Shown here in pieces: positions 38,180 to 47,479 of a DNA stretch of 64,000 nucleotides. Source of the stretch: Ruegeria lacuscaerulensis ITI-1157 (lineage in GTDB: Bacteria > Pseudomonadota > Alphaproteobacteria > Rhodobacterales > Rhodobacteraceae); assembly GCA_000161775.1 (NCBI GenBank), contig GG704596.1:1499072-1563071 (forward strand), read 5' to 3'. The position numbers were made by a program, and so were the translations under genes. A model generated the notes under the pieces. That model was not told the DNA's origin. It saw only the letters and a list, made by a program, of their open reading frames with translations, and made no database searches. Positions within the stretch are counted from its first letter, which is position 1. Each line of letters opens with the position of its first letter.

Positions 38180-38986
38180 ATGACCGTTTCCATCGACAAG
38201 ACAGAAGACGTGTGGACCATCATCCACGACCGGCCCCAGGCCAGAAACGCCGTGGATGCCGAACACGCGGCTGCCCTGGCCGAGGCCTTCATCGCCTTCG
38301 AGGACAGCACGGCCAAGGCCGCCGTGTTCTGGGGCAAGGGCGGCAATTTCTGCGCGGGCTGGGACCTCAAGATGGCGGCCACGCTGTCTGACCCGGACCT
38401 GCGCGAGCCGTATTTCGACAAGCACGCCTTTCCGATCGGGGCGGCGCCGTCGTTGCTGGGGCCGATGGGCCCATCGCGGCTGGAGCTGTCAAAGCCGGTC
38501 ATCGGCGCGGTCGAGGGTGCCGCGGTGGCCGGCGGCATGGAACTGGCCCTATGGTGCGACATACGGGTGATGGCCGAGGACGCCTATATGGGCGTCTATT
38601 GCCGCCGCTGGGGGATCACGCTGATGGATGGCGGTTCGGTGCGGCTGCCACGGCTGGTCGGGCAGGGCAAGGCGCTCGAGATCGCGCTGACCGGGCGCAA
38701 GGTAATGGCTGACGAGTGTGAACGGATCGGGCTGGCCGAGAAAATCGTGCCGCAGGGTGAAACCCGCATGGCGGCCGAAGCGATGGCGCACGAGATTGCC
38801 CGGTTCCCGCAGGAGGCCGTCCGCGCCGACCGCCGCTCGATCATCGAAACCCGCGGGATGCCGATGCGCGAAGCGTTGAAGGTCGAATGGGCCAACGGGC
38901 TGGACGCCATCCGCCGCGAGGGCACATCCGGCGCGGCTCGGTTCCGCGATGGGGCCGGGCGGCACGGGGATTTCACCGATATCTGA
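38180..38986 (+). CDS. Enoyl-CoA hydratase/isomerase family protein
   Basis: The 268-residue crotonase-fold enzyme has GKGGNFCAGWDLK (oxyanion hole) and GAVEGAAVAGGMELALWCDIRVMAED. At the positions of the two catalytic glutamates of true hydratases the sequence is less clear: MGVYCRRWGITLMDGGSVRLPRLVG carries one Asp, so it may be an isomerase or hydrolase. Fatty-acid or amino-acid catabolism is likely. A GGGAGGAGCG site precedes the ATG. It stands where several roseobacters carry crcB. Confidence 0.85.
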   Translation: MTVSIDKTEDVWTIIHDRPQARNAVDAEHAAALAEAFIAFEDSTAKAAVFWGKGGNFCAGWDLKMAATLSDPDLREPYFDKHAFPIGAAPSLLGPMGPSRLELSKPVIGAVEGAAVAGGMELALWCDIRVMAEDAYMGVYCRRWGITLMDGGSVRLPRLVGQGKALEIALTGRKVMADECERIGLAEKIVPQGETRMAAEAMAHEIARFPQEAVRADRRSIIETRGMPMREALKVEWANGLDAIRREGTSGAARFRDGAGRHGDFTDI

Positions 38987-39111
38987 GCGGCCTTGGCTCG
39001 TGAGCCTGCTTGACTCTTGCCGTGCGGCGCGCGACAGACGCGGATGTTTTCTGAGGCACTGACAGAGGCGATTTTCCGGGTGCGCAGCATCCGGTAGCAA
39101 GGGGTATTGGC

Positions 39112-40155
39112 ATGAGCGGCGTACAGATGATCACGGTCGAGCCGGGTGACGGCGACCAGAGGTTGGACCGCTGGTTGCGGCGCCTGTTCCCGCATGTCAG
39201 CCAGGGCCGGATCGAAAAGATGTGCCGCAAGGGCGAACTGCGCGTGGATGGCGGCCGGGTCAAGGGCTCGACGCGGTTGCAGGCGGGGCAGGTGGTGCGT
39301 GTGCCGCCCCTGCCGGACCCGGATCACAAACCGGCCCCGACCCGCCCCCGCGTGACCGATGCCGATGCTAAAATGATCCAGTCCTGCGTGATCTACCGGG
39401 ATGACCACGTGCTGGCCCTGAACAAGCCCCACGGCCTGCCCGTTCAGGGCGGCAGCGGTCAGGCCCGGCATGTGGACGGCCTCGCTGAGGCACTGCGCTT
39501 TGGCTATGACGAGAACCCGCGGCTGGTGCACCGGCTCGACAAGGACACGTCGGGGGTGCTGCTGATGGCGCGTACGCGCGAAGCGGCCAAGGGCCTGACC
39601 GCGGCCTTCCGGCATCGCAACACGCGCAAGATCTACTGGGCGCTGGTGGCAGGCGTGCCGACGCCGTATCTGGGCGAGATCAAGACCGGGCTGGTCAAGG
39701 CCCCCGGTCATGGCAAGCAGGGGGAGGGCGAAAAGATGATCGCCGTCCACCTGAACGAGATCGACAGCACGCCGGGCGCCAAACGGGCGCACACGCTCTA
39801 TGCCACGCTCTTTCGGGTGGCCAGTCGTGCATCCTGGGTGGCGATGGAGCCCGTCACCGGCCGCACGCACCAGCTGCGCGCGCATATGGCGGCCATCGGG
39901 CACCCGATCATCGGCGATGGGAAATATGGCGGCTCGGGTCAGGAAAACCTGGGCGATGGCTGGGGCGCACAGTTGGGCGGGGTCATCAGCAAAAAGCTGC
40001 ATCTGCACGCCCGAACCGCGTCATTCAAGCATCCGATGACCGGCAAGCAGGTCACGATCAATGCCCCGCTGCCGCCGCACATGAAGGACAGCTGGGATAC
40101 TCTGGGCTGGACCGAGGACTTGGCCGCCGAAGACCCGTTCGAGGCGCTGCGATGA
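39112..40155 (+). CDS. Ribosomal large subunit pseudouridine synthase, RluC/RluD type
   Basis: The 347-residue enzyme has an S4 RNA-binding domain (about 15-75: QRLDRWLRRLFPHVSQGRIEKMC) and an RsuA/RluA catalytic domain with RLVHRLDKDTSGVLLMAR, which holds the catalytic aspartate, and GRTHQLRAHMAAIGHPIIGD. RluC (23S positions 955/2504/2580) is the most likely activity, but RluD cannot be excluded. It overlaps the next gene by four bases in an operon with the HAD phosphatase and ATP12. Confidence 0.9.
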   Translation: MSGVQMITVEPGDGDQRLDRWLRRLFPHVSQGRIEKMCRKGELRVDGGRVKGSTRLQAGQVVRVPPLPDPDHKPAPTRPRVTDADAKMIQSCVIYRDDHVLALNKPHGLPVQGGSGQARHVDGLAEALRFGYDENPRLVHRLDKDTSGVLLMARTREAAKGLTAAFRHRNTRKIYWALVAGVPTPYLGEIKTGLVKAPGHGKQGEGEKMIAVHLNEIDSTPGAKRAHTLYATLFRVASRASWVAMEPVTGRTHQLRAHMAAIGHPIIGDGKYGGSGQENLGDGWGAQLGGVISKKLHLHARTASFKHPMTGKQVTINAPLPPHMKDSWDTLGWTEDLAAEDPFEALR

Positions 40156-40835
40156 CCGCGCCGCTGCGTCTGGTTCTGTTCGATGTGGACGGGACGCTGG
40201 TGGACAGCCAGGCCAGCATCGTGTCAGCCATGACAGCCAGTTTCCAGGCCCTGTCGCTGCCGGTGCCGGATCGCGCCGCGATCCTGTCGATCGTGGGCCT
40301 TTCCCTGCCGGTTGCGATTGCGCGCCTCGTGCCCGATCAGCCGCCGCGCGTGCAGGCCCGGCTGGTTGATGGCTACAAGCAAGCCTACCACGCGCAGCGC
40401 CTTCAGCAGGGCGCCGCCGGCTCGCCCCTGTTTCCCGGCGCTCGCGACATCATCGATCGGCTGCACGCCACCCCCGAGATCCTGCTGGGCGTGGCCACGG
40501 GCAAGTCGCAACGCGGGCTGGACGCGCTGCTTGAGGCGCACGGGCTTGAGCAGGTTTTCGTCACCCGGCAGGTGGCCGACCATCACCCGTCGAAACCGCA
40601 TCCCTCGATGATCGAAACGGCCTTGTCCGAGACGGGCGTTTCGCCGGGCAATGCGGTCATGATCGGCGACACGAGTTTCGACATGGAAATGGCGCAGGCG
40701 GCGCGCGTCCGCGGGATCGGCGTGGCCTGGGGCTATCACGACCGGTCGCGTCTCGCGGCCGCGCGCAGGGTGATCGACAGCTTTGACCAACTGCCCGGCA
40801 CGCTGACAGAATTCTGGGGACAAGAACATGAGTGA
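40152..40835 (+). CDS. HAD-family phosphatase (Gph-like)
   Basis: The 227-residue enzyme has FDVDGTLVDSQ at residues 10-20, GVATGKSQRGLD (motif II), a lysine in SKPHP and MIGDTSFDMEMAQAARVRGIGVAWG (motif IV), which fits phosphoglycolate-phosphatase-like members. The true substrate cannot be read from sequence. It overlaps rluC by four and the ATP12 gene by eight bases. Confidence 0.88.
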   Translation: MTAPLRLVLFDVDGTLVDSQASIVSAMTASFQALSLPVPDRAAILSIVGLSLPVAIARLVPDQPPRVQARLVDGYKQAYHAQRLQQGAAGSPLFPGARDIIDRLHATPEILLGVATGKSQRGLDALLEAHGLEQVFVTRQVADHHPSKPHPSMIETALSETGVSPGNAVMIGDTSFDMEMAQAARVRGIGVAWGYHDRSRLAAARRVIDSFDQLPGTLTEFWGQEHE

Positions 40836-41535
40836 CTGGAAACCGAAACGCTTCTGGACAGAAAGCGCCGTGGTGGCGGTCGATGACGGCTATACCGTTG
40901 AATTGGACGGGCGCCGGGTGAAGACACCGGCCAAGGCGGCGCTGGTGGTGCCGACACGGGCCATGGCCGAGGCGGTCGGGCGCGAATGGGACGCGCAGGA
41001 AAAAGAGGTTGATCCCGCGACCATGCCGTTCACCCGCTCGGCCAATGCCGCGATCGACAAGGTGCGGCATCAGCACGCCGAGGTGGCCGACATGCTGGCC
41101 GACTATGGTGATTCCGAACTTTTATGTTATCGCGCGACCTATCCGCAGGAGCTTGCGGCCCGTCAGTCCGAGCAATGGGACCCGGCGCTGGACTGGGCGG
41201 CCGAAACGCTGGGTGCGCGTCTGCAGGTGGTCGCGGGCGTCGTGCATCAGCCGCAGCCTGTGGACGCGGTGAACAGGCTGCGCGACATGGTGCATGCGCT
41301 GGACCCGTTCCGGCTGGCCGCCTTTCACGACCTGGTCAGCCTGTCGGGGTCGCTGATTCTGGGTTTTGCCGCTGCACGGAATTGGCGCACGGCCGAGGAA
41401 ATTTGGAGCATCTCGCAGCTGGATGAAATCTGGCAGGCCGAGCAATGGGGCGATGATGAAGACGCCGCGCAGGTCGCGGCAACCAAGAAAGCAGCATTCC
41501 TGCACGCAAAAAACTTCTACGATCTATCGGTTTGA
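40828..41535 (+). CDS. ATP12-family chaperone for F1-ATPase assembly
   Basis: The 235-residue protein is of the ATP12 type, a chaperone that in mitochondria protects the F1 alpha subunit before assembly; alphaproteobacteria keep a copy. It starts KPKRFWTESAVVAVDDGYTVELDGRRVKTPAK and includes MPFTRSANAAIDKV and DYGDSELLCYRA, all typical. Third gene of the rluC-HAD-ATP12 operon. Confidence 0.93.
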   Translation: MSDWKPKRFWTESAVVAVDDGYTVELDGRRVKTPAKAALVVPTRAMAEAVGREWDAQEKEVDPATMPFTRSANAAIDKVRHQHAEVADMLADYGDSELLCYRATYPQELAARQSEQWDPALDWAAETLGARLQVVAGVVHQPQPVDAVNRLRDMVHALDPFRLAAFHDLVSLSGSLILGFAAARNWRTAEEIWSISQLDEIWQAEQWGDDEDAAQVAATKKAAFLHAKNFYDLSV

Positions 41536-41626
41536 GCCTTTGCGGTCCTGTTTTGAGAGACTTGTGGAGATGCGTTGAGTGATCTCATCGATTTCCATGA
41601 TCCAGCCCTTGACGTTTGTTTATGAA

Positions 41627-41686
41627 TGCGCCCAAACTCGGGCGCACTAAAGGGGAGACACCTTTTGGGTAACCGGTCCGGCTACC
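41627..41686 (+). promoter_or_regulatory. Palindromes in the aapJ leader
   Basis: TGCGCCC/GGGCGCA forms a hairpin at 41627-41646, and GGTA-CCGG-CCGG-TACC, a near-palindrome with single mismatched bases, lies at 41668-41686. Either could be an operator. A TTGACG at 41609-41614 lacks a good -10 at the right distance. Nothing else is seen in the 210-base gap. Confidence 0.35.
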
Positions 41687-41745
41687 TTAGTGTGTCGGAT
41701 AAAAACCTGTCCCGGATCGGGGCGGGCAATCAGGAAGAGGTAAAA

Positions 41746-42762
41746 ATGAAAAAATCCGTAATCTTGGGCGCGGCGACGATTGCCGGCCTGGCTGCTGGTG
41801 CAGCCGCGGCAGGAACCGTGGACGACGTCAAGGCGCGCGGTAAGCTGAACTGCGGTGTGACCACCGGTCTGGTAGGCTTTGCTGCTCCCGACGCCAATGG
41901 CGAATGGCAAGGTTTTGACGTTGCCGTCTGCCGCGCCGTTGCAGCCGCCGTTCTGGGCGACGCAAACGCCGTTGAATTCGTGCCCACCACGGGCAAGACC
42001 CGTTTTACCGCTCTTGCTTCGGGCGAAGTCGATATGCTGGCCCGCAACACCACCTGGACCTTCAGCCGCGATGTCGACCTGAAATTCGACTTCGTGGGCG
42101 TCAACTACTACGACGGTCAGGGCTTCATGGTTCCCAAGGCACTGGGCGTCAGCTCGGCCAAGGAACTGGACGGCGCAACCGTCTGCATCCAGACCGGCAC
42201 CACCACCGAGCTGAACCTGGCGGACTTCTTCCGCTCGAACAACATCAGCTACGAGCCGGTTCCGATCGAAACCAACGCCGAAGCGCAGCAGCAGTACCTG
42301 GCTGGTGCCTGTGACGTGTATACCACCGACGCATCCGGCCTGGCCGCAACCCGCGCCACGTTCGAAAACCCCGGTGACCACGTCCTGCTGCCCGAAATCA
42401 TCTCGAAAGAGCCGCTGGGCCCGCTGGTCCGTCACGGTGACAACGAGTGGGGCGACGTGGTTCGCTGGACGCTGAACGCTCTGATCACGGCCGAAGAGCT
42501 GGGAATCACCTCGGCCAACATCGACGAGATGGCCTCGGGCACCGAGAACCCGGAAATCAACCGTCTGCTGGGTAGCGAAGGCACCCTGGGTGAGATGCTG
42601 GGCCTGGACGCACAGTGGGCACTGCGCGCAATCAAGGCGGGTGGCAACTATGGCGAGGTGTTTGCCAAGAACATCGGTGAAGAAACGCCGATCGGTCTGG
42701 CACGCGGCCTGAACGCCCAGTGGACCGATGGTGGTCTGCTGTATTCGCCGCCGTTCCGTTAA
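41746..42762 (+). CDS. aapJ: General L-amino acid ABC transporter substrate-binding protein
   Basis: The 338-residue periplasmic protein starts MKKSVILGAATIAGLAAGAAAAGTVDDVKARGKLNCG, with the signal peptide cut after AAAA. It has the family-3 binding-protein core: CGVTTGLVGFAAPDANGEWQGFDVAVCRA, LARNTTWTFSRDV and VCIQTGTTTELN. GGAAGAGG five bases before the ATG sets the start. A strong hairpin after the gene probably keeps its mRNA more abundant than the permease part. Confidence 0.95.
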   Translation: MKKSVILGAATIAGLAAGAAAAGTVDDVKARGKLNCGVTTGLVGFAAPDANGEWQGFDVAVCRAVAAAVLGDANAVEFVPTTGKTRFTALASGEVDMLARNTTWTFSRDVDLKFDFVGVNYYDGQGFMVPKALGVSSAKELDGATVCIQTGTTTELNLADFFRSNNISYEPVPIETNAEAQQQYLAGACDVYTTDASGLAATRATFENPGDHVLLPEIISKEPLGPLVRHGDNEWGDVVRWTLNALITAEELGITSANIDEMASGTENPEINRLLGSEGTLGEMLGLDAQWALRAIKAGGNYGEVFAKNIGEETPIGLARGLNAQWTDGGLLYSPPFR

Positions 42763-42774
42763 GAAAACCGAGAA

Positions 42775-42796
42775 GGGCGCAGGGTTTCCTGCGCCC
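42775..42796 (+). terminator. Hairpin between aapJ and aapQ
   Basis: GGGCGCAGG (42775-42783) and CCTGCGCCC (42788-42796), nine perfect pairs on GTTT, followed by ATTTCTC. It is likely a partial terminator or 3' stabiliser, as often seen after binding-protein genes. Confidence 0.65.
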
Positions 42797-42884
42797 ATTT
42801 CTCATCAAATAGCTGCGGAAAGCTCGGGAGCGGGGAATACCTCGCCAATTCAGAAGTATCCGCAAGCCACGGGGATCCCTAAAC

Positions 42885-44117
42885 ATGTCGACTATGACTG
42901 ACCCACCGAAATCTGATTTTCGGTTGTCGATGCTCATAAACGATACCCGCTATCGCTCTTTGACCTTCCAAGTGATCGCGGCCATCGTTATTGCGCTCAG
43001 CATCTGGTATCTTGGCAACAACCTGATCCAGAACCTCAGGGCTGCTGGCCTGAACATCTCATTTGCATTCCTAGGCGACCCGGCCGGTTACGACATCAAC
43101 CAGCGCCTTGTCGAATATGACAGCCAGTCCTCACATGGACGCGCGGCGATCGTCGGTATCCTCAACACGCTGCTGGTTGCGGTTCTTGCTTGTATCACCG
43201 CCACCATTTTCGGCGTGATCGCAGGGGTTTTGCGGTTGTCGAAGAACTGGCTCGTTTCGAAAATCATGGCGATCTATGTCGAGATTTTCCGGAACATTCC
43301 GGTTCTGATCTGGATCATCATCATCTTCACGATCATGACGGCCGTGATGCCAGGGCCACGGGAGTTCCGGGGTGACAACCCGACTTCGAGTATGCTGTTC
43401 GACCTGTTTGCCTTCACGAACCGCGGTGTCTACATCCCGCGGCCCGAATTCAGCAATGGTCTTTTCGGCTCCGCGATCTTGAACTGGCTTCTGGTGCTTG
43501 CGGGCCTGGTCGGCTCATGGTTCGCATCGCATGAGATCGAAAAGCGCGCGACCCTCAAGCAGGAGCAGACCGGCGACCGTCCCAAGACCTTTCTGCCGAA
43601 ACTGGCCGTGTGGCTGGTGCCGTTCCTGATCTTGATGGTCCTGATGGGCCTGACCTGGGATGTGCCCGAATTGAAAGGCTTCAACTTCAGCGGTGGCATC
43701 AAGGTTGGCGGCCCCCTGATCGCTTTGTGGTTCGCCCTGTCGATCTACACGGGCGCCTTCATCGCCGAGAACGTGCGTGCCGGCATCCAGGCGATCTCGA
43801 AGGGCCAGACCGAGGCGGCAGCTGCCCTGGGCCTTCGTCCGGGACAAATCATGAAGCTCGTGATCCTGCCGCAGGCCTTGCGGGTGATCATTCCACCGTT
43901 GATCTCGCAATATTTGAACATCACCAAGAACTCGTCTCTGGCGATCGCCGTGGGCTATGCGGACATCACCGCCACCCTGGGCGGCATCACGCTGAACCAG
44001 ACCGGTCGCGCGATCGAGTGCGTGCTGCTTCTGATGCTGTTCTATCTGACGGCTTCGCTGCTGATCTCGGCCGTGATGAACGTCTACAACGCGTCCGTCA
44101 AATTGAAGGAGCGCTGA
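42885..44117 (+). CDS. aapQ: General L-amino acid ABC transporter permease
   Basis: The 410-residue membrane protein of the HisMQ type has about eight hydrophobic segments. FRNIPVLIWIIIIFTIM and the EAA loop GQTEAAAALGLRPGQIMKLVILPQALRVIIPP are family marks. Long for a permease, as AapQ is in rhizobia. It forms a heterodimer with AapM. It follows aapJ after the hairpin at 42775-42796. Confidence 0.95.
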   Translation: MSTMTDPPKSDFRLSMLINDTRYRSLTFQVIAAIVIALSIWYLGNNLIQNLRAAGLNISFAFLGDPAGYDINQRLVEYDSQSSHGRAAIVGILNTLLVAVLACITATIFGVIAGVLRLSKNWLVSKIMAIYVEIFRNIPVLIWIIIIFTIMTAVMPGPREFRGDNPTSSMLFDLFAFTNRGVYIPRPEFSNGLFGSAILNWLLVLAGLVGSWFASHEIEKRATLKQEQTGDRPKTFLPKLAVWLVPFLILMVLMGLTWDVPELKGFNFSGGIKVGGPLIALWFALSIYTGAFIAENVRAGIQAISKGQTEAAAALGLRPGQIMKLVILPQALRVIIPPLISQYLNITKNSSLAIAVGYADITATLGGITLNQTGRAIECVLLLMLFYLTASLLISAVMNVYNASVKLKER

Positions 44118-44120
44118 GCC

Positions 44121-45419
44121 ATGAGTGATCAAACAACCAACTCGATCGCATTCGTGGCCGAGGGCACGATCCCGCCTTCTCCGCCGCCGGCCAATGAAAC
44201 CGGCGTGGTGAAATGGCTGCGCGAAAACCTGTTCTCGGGCGTGGGGAACAGCATTCTGACAATTGCCTCGGTTCTGCTGATCTATGTTGTGCTGAAAAAT
44301 ACGCTGCCATGGATCTTCAATGGCGTCTGGAATGCGGACTCGCTTTCGCAGTGCCGTGAGATCCTGGGCGGCAAGACCGGCGCGTGTTTCGCCGTTCTGG
44401 CAGAGCGCTGGAACCAGTTGATCTACGGGTTCAAATACCCCGTTGAGGCCTATTGGCGCCCGAACCTCGCCTTTTTGCTGATGCTGGTAGCCGCAGCACC
44501 CGTGCTGTTCTTCGACCTGCCACGCAAGATGCTGTTGTTCACTGCGGTTTACCCGTTTGTTGCCTTCTGGCTGATTTGGGGTGGCACCGTTCTTGTCCCC
44601 TTGGTGGCGTTGTTTGGTTGTGTCGCAGCGGCGGTCGTTTTCCAGAAATACGGAAAAAACAGCTTTGCCGCCGGCTTCTTCGGCGGAATAGTCGTGGCGC
44701 TGATCGTCTGGAAGGTTGGTGGGGCGCTGATCTCTGAAAGCGCGTCGGAGAATGCGTGGTTGACCGCCGTTCCAAGCCGCGACCTGGGCGGGTTCATGCT
44801 GAACCTCATGTTGGGGGTGACCTGCGTGTCGCTGTCACTGCCCCTGGGTATCGCCTTGGCGCTGGGCCGCCAGTCCGACATGCCGTTGATCAAGTGGGTT
44901 TGCGTCATCTTCATCGAATTCATCCGGGGCGTGCCGCTGATCACGCTGCTGTTCGTGGCTTCGGTGATGTTGGCGTATTTTTTCCCGCCTGACAGCACGG
45001 TCGACCTGTTCCTGCGCGTGGTGATCATGATCACCATGTTCTCGGCTGCCTACATTGCCGAGGTGATCCGCGGCGGTCTGGCCGCGCTTCCGCGCGGACA
45101 GTACGAGGCCGCCGACAGCCTTGGCTTGGACTATGCCCAGGCGATGCGTTTGATCATCCTGCCGCAGGCATTGAAGATCTCGATCCCCGGAATCGTGAAC
45201 GTGGCCGTTGGCCTGTTCAAGGACACGACGCTGGTTTCGGTCATCTCGATGTTCGATCTGGTCGGCATGATCCGCGGCCCGATTCTGGCTTCGACCGAAT
45301 GGAACGGCGTCTATTGGGAGCTTTTGGGCTTTGCCGCGCTTCTGTTCTTCGTCGTCTGCTACGGCATCTCTCAATATTCACAGTGGCTCGAGCGTCGCCT
45401 TGCCACCGATCACCGTTAA
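44121..45419 (+). CDS. aapM: General L-amino acid ABC transporter permease
   Basis: The 432-residue partner permease has a hydrophilic N-terminal stretch and then about eight membrane segments. FIRGVPLITLLFVASVML and the EAA loop GQYEAADSLGLDYAQAMRLIILPQALKISIPG identify it. It lies three bases after aapQ and 12 before aapP. Confidence 0.95.
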   Translation: MSDQTTNSIAFVAEGTIPPSPPPANETGVVKWLRENLFSGVGNSILTIASVLLIYVVLKNTLPWIFNGVWNADSLSQCREILGGKTGACFAVLAERWNQLIYGFKYPVEAYWRPNLAFLLMLVAAAPVLFFDLPRKMLLFTAVYPFVAFWLIWGGTVLVPLVALFGCVAAAVVFQKYGKNSFAAGFFGGIVVALIVWKVGGALISESASENAWLTAVPSRDLGGFMLNLMLGVTCVSLSLPLGIALALGRQSDMPLIKWVCVIFIEFIRGVPLITLLFVASVMLAYFFPPDSTVDLFLRVVIMITMFSAAYIAEVIRGGLAALPRGQYEAADSLGLDYAQAMRLIILPQALKISIPGIVNVAVGLFKDTTLVSVISMFDLVGMIRGPILASTEWNGVYWELLGFAALLFFVVCYGISQYSQWLERRLATDHR

Positions 45420-45431
45420 GGAGTTCAACAC

Positions 45432-46223
45432 ATGTCTGAACTTGCCATTGATCGCGAAATCGATCGTTCGAAAATGCAGGTGAGCGACGAGGTCGCCATC
45501 GAAATCACCAATATGAACAAGTGGTACGGGTCCTTCCACGTGCTGCGCGACATCAACCTGACCGTCAACCAGGGCGAGCGGATCGTGATCGCGGGGCCGT
45601 CGGGGTCGGGTAAATCGACCCTGATCCGCTGCATCAACGCGCTTGAGGAACATCAGGCCGGCAAGATCGTCGTCGACGGCATCGAACTGACCAGCGACCT
45701 CAAGAACATCGACAGGATCCGCTCCGAGGTCGGGATGGTGTTCCAGCACTTCAACCTGTTCCCGCATCTGACGGTTCTGGAAAACTGTACCCTGGCCCCG
45801 ATCTGGGTGCGTAAGACGCCCAAGAAAGAGGCCGAAGAACGGGCGATGCATTTCCTTGAGAAGGTCAAGATCCCCGAACAGGCCGACAAGTATCCCGGCC
45901 AACTGTCAGGTGGTCAGCAGCAGCGTGTGGCGATCGCGCGTTCGCTGTGCATGATGCCGCGGATCATGCTGTTTGACGAACCGACATCCGCTCTGGATCC
46001 CGAGATGATCAAAGAGGTGCTCGACACCATGATCGAATTGGCCGAGGAAGGCATGACCATGATCTGCGTGACCCACGAGATGGGCTTTGCCCGCCAGGTG
46101 GCGAACCGGGTGATCTTCATGGATGCCGGGCAGATCGTGGAACAGAACGAGCCGGAAGAGTTCTTCAACAACCCGCAGAGCGAACGCACCAAGCTGTTCC
46201 TCAGCCAGATCCTGGGTCACTGA
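45432..46223 (+). CDS. aapP: General L-amino acid ABC transporter ATP-binding protein
   Basis: The 263-residue ATPase has Walker [11 protein letters not shown] (about 55-64), Q-loop [10 protein letters not shown], signature [13 protein letters not shown], Walker [16 protein letters not shown] and H-loop THEM. It energises AapQM. Last gene of the aap operon, closed by a terminator shared with the convergent phosphatase gene. Confidence 0.96.
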   Translation: MSELAIDREIDRSKMQVSDEVAIEITNMNKWYGSFHVLRDINLTVNQGERIVIAGPSGSGKSTLIRCINALEEHQAGKIVVDGIELTSDLKNIDRIRSEVGMVFQHFNLFPHLTVLENCTLAPIWVRKTPKKEAEERAMHFLEKVKIPEQADKYPGQLSGGQQQRVAIARSLCMMPRIMLFDEPTSALDPEMIKEVLDTMIELAEEGMTMICVTHEMGFARQVANRVIFMDAGQIVEQNEPEEFFNNPQSERTKLFLSQILGH

Positions 46224-46245
46224 CGCGGGTCGGAACCGACACTGG

Positions 46246-46272
46246 AAAGGGCGGGGTAACCCCGCCCTTTTT
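46246..46272 (+). terminator. Bidirectional terminator between aapP and the sixA-type gene
   Basis: AAAGGGCGGGG (46246-46256) and CCCCGCCCTTT (46260-46270), 11 perfect pairs on TAA, with T on the right and A on the left. It serves both convergent genes. Confidence 0.9.
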
Positions 46273-46769
46273 CATTTCGTCAACTCGCGCGGCGTGACGA
46301 ATTCGATCACCTGACCCCGGTGCGAGCCGATCCCGGACCAATCCGGCATTTCAAAAACAAGGACCGTGGTCGCACAGGTCGGATAATCGAGGAACCGCGG
46401 GTGCTTCGGTACGGATTGCGCGCAACGTTCCGCAAATTCGGCGATCCCCGGATTGTGCCCCAGCATCAGGACCGTTCGACCGGTGGCCTGGGACAGTGCC
46501 TGCCGCATTTGCTCGGGAGCGGCATGATAGAGTTCGGGGAGGAACCGGATGTTGCGCGCGCTTAGACCCATCCGAAGCCACGTCTCGCGCGTGCGCTCGG
46601 ATGAAGAACTGAGGACCTCGTCGGGCTTGTACCCCTTGCGCCGCAGCCAATCGCCGATGGCGGAGGCCGAAGCTCGGCCGCGCTTGTTCAGTGGTCGGTC
46701 ATGATCGGGCAGGCCGGGATGGTCCCAACTGGATTTCGCGTGGCGGGTCAGGATAAGCGTGCGGGTCAT
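46272..46769 (-). CDS. SixA-type histidine phosphatase
   Basis: The 165-residue enzyme has the phosphohistidine RHG-like motif LTRHAKSSWDHP near residues 7-18, the distal LMLGHNPGI and a typical SixA layout (DHDRPLNKRGR, SSSERTRET). SixA in E. coli dephosphorylates ArcB or Npr; the target here is unknown. The ATG at 46769 overlaps the stop of the upstream ferredoxin-like gene by four bases, so both are one operon. Confidence 0.88.
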   Translation of the reverse strand: MTRTLILTRHAKSSWDHPGLPDHDRPLNKRGRASASAIGDWLRRKGYKPDEVLSSSSERTRETWLRMGLSARNIRFLPELYHAAPEQMRQALSQATGRTVLMLGHNPGIAEFAERCAQSVPKHPRFLDYPTCATTVLVFEMPDWSGIGSHRGQVIEFVTPRELTK

Positions 46770-47479
46770 TCCGGGTGAAAGGCTCTCATGTGATGGGCGG
46801 ATTGCTCGGCCCGACGTCCGGCCCCCGCGCTGATCGGACAGGCCAGCCGGGCCGCACATCCTTGGGTCATGCAGGATTGGCCGGGAGGAGTTCTCAGGTA
46901 GCCGTGGCAGGCGTTGACGTCATAGAACGTCCTGGCGTTCAAGGCCCCGACCGGACAGGCCGATGCGCAGGGCGCGGGGCAATTGATACATGGCGAAGGG
47001 GCGTCTGCCGCGGGTATGTCGAACTCGCGATCAAAATGCAGGGCCCCACGGAATGAAATCATCATACCCACCGAGTCATGCACCAGCGCGCCCACCGGGC
47101 TTTGAAAGGTGCGTCCCGACTTCAACGCCCAATCTATGAACGGCGCGTACGGAGGTCCGCCGAACGGATACCACGCCAGAGCGCCCAGGTCTTCCGCAAG
47201 GGTGCCGACCACTCGGAGCGACCACCGGTCGACCGGGTCCGGCTTGCCGTCCAACCACTCGGCCGAAGCGGTGAGGACCGGCCAAAAGCTGCCTCCTGCC
47301 CCCAGCAGAATAAGCGTGCCACTATCCAACTGTTTTGCGCCACTCAGCCGCGGGTGTTGCGCGCCCATGACGATCAGGCCCGCTGCCTCGGAGGCACGCA
47401 CCACCTGATCATAGGTCACTTGCGTCGAAACGGTAGAGCGAGGCTCCACCCCAGTTTCGTTGGTCGATCGTCCTGCCAT
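46766..47479 (-). CDS. Ferredoxin-like protein with 4Fe-4S motif
   Basis: The 237 residues end in a domain with SPCINCPAPCASACPVGAL (CxxCxxxCxxxCP, a 4Fe-4S site at about 163-181) and further cysteines CHGYLR, SCMTQGCAARLACP that may bind a second cluster. The N-terminal part looks like a nitroreductase- or QueG-related scaffold. It might be an electron-transfer partner. It overlaps the end of the upstream sterol desaturase-type gene by 64 bases, an unusually long overlap, so its true start may lie further in. Confidence 0.75.
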   Translation of the reverse strand: MAGRSTNETGVEPRSTVSTQVTYDQVVRASEAAGLIVMGAQHPRLSGAKQLDSGTLILLGAGGSFWPVLTASAEWLDGKPDPVDRWSLRVVGTLAEDLGALAWYPFGGPPYAPFIDWALKSGRTFQSPVGALVHDSVGMMISFRGALHFDREFDIPAADAPSPCINCPAPCASACPVGALNARTFYDVNACHGYLRTPPGQSCMTQGCAARLACPISAGAGRRAEQSAHHMRAFHPE

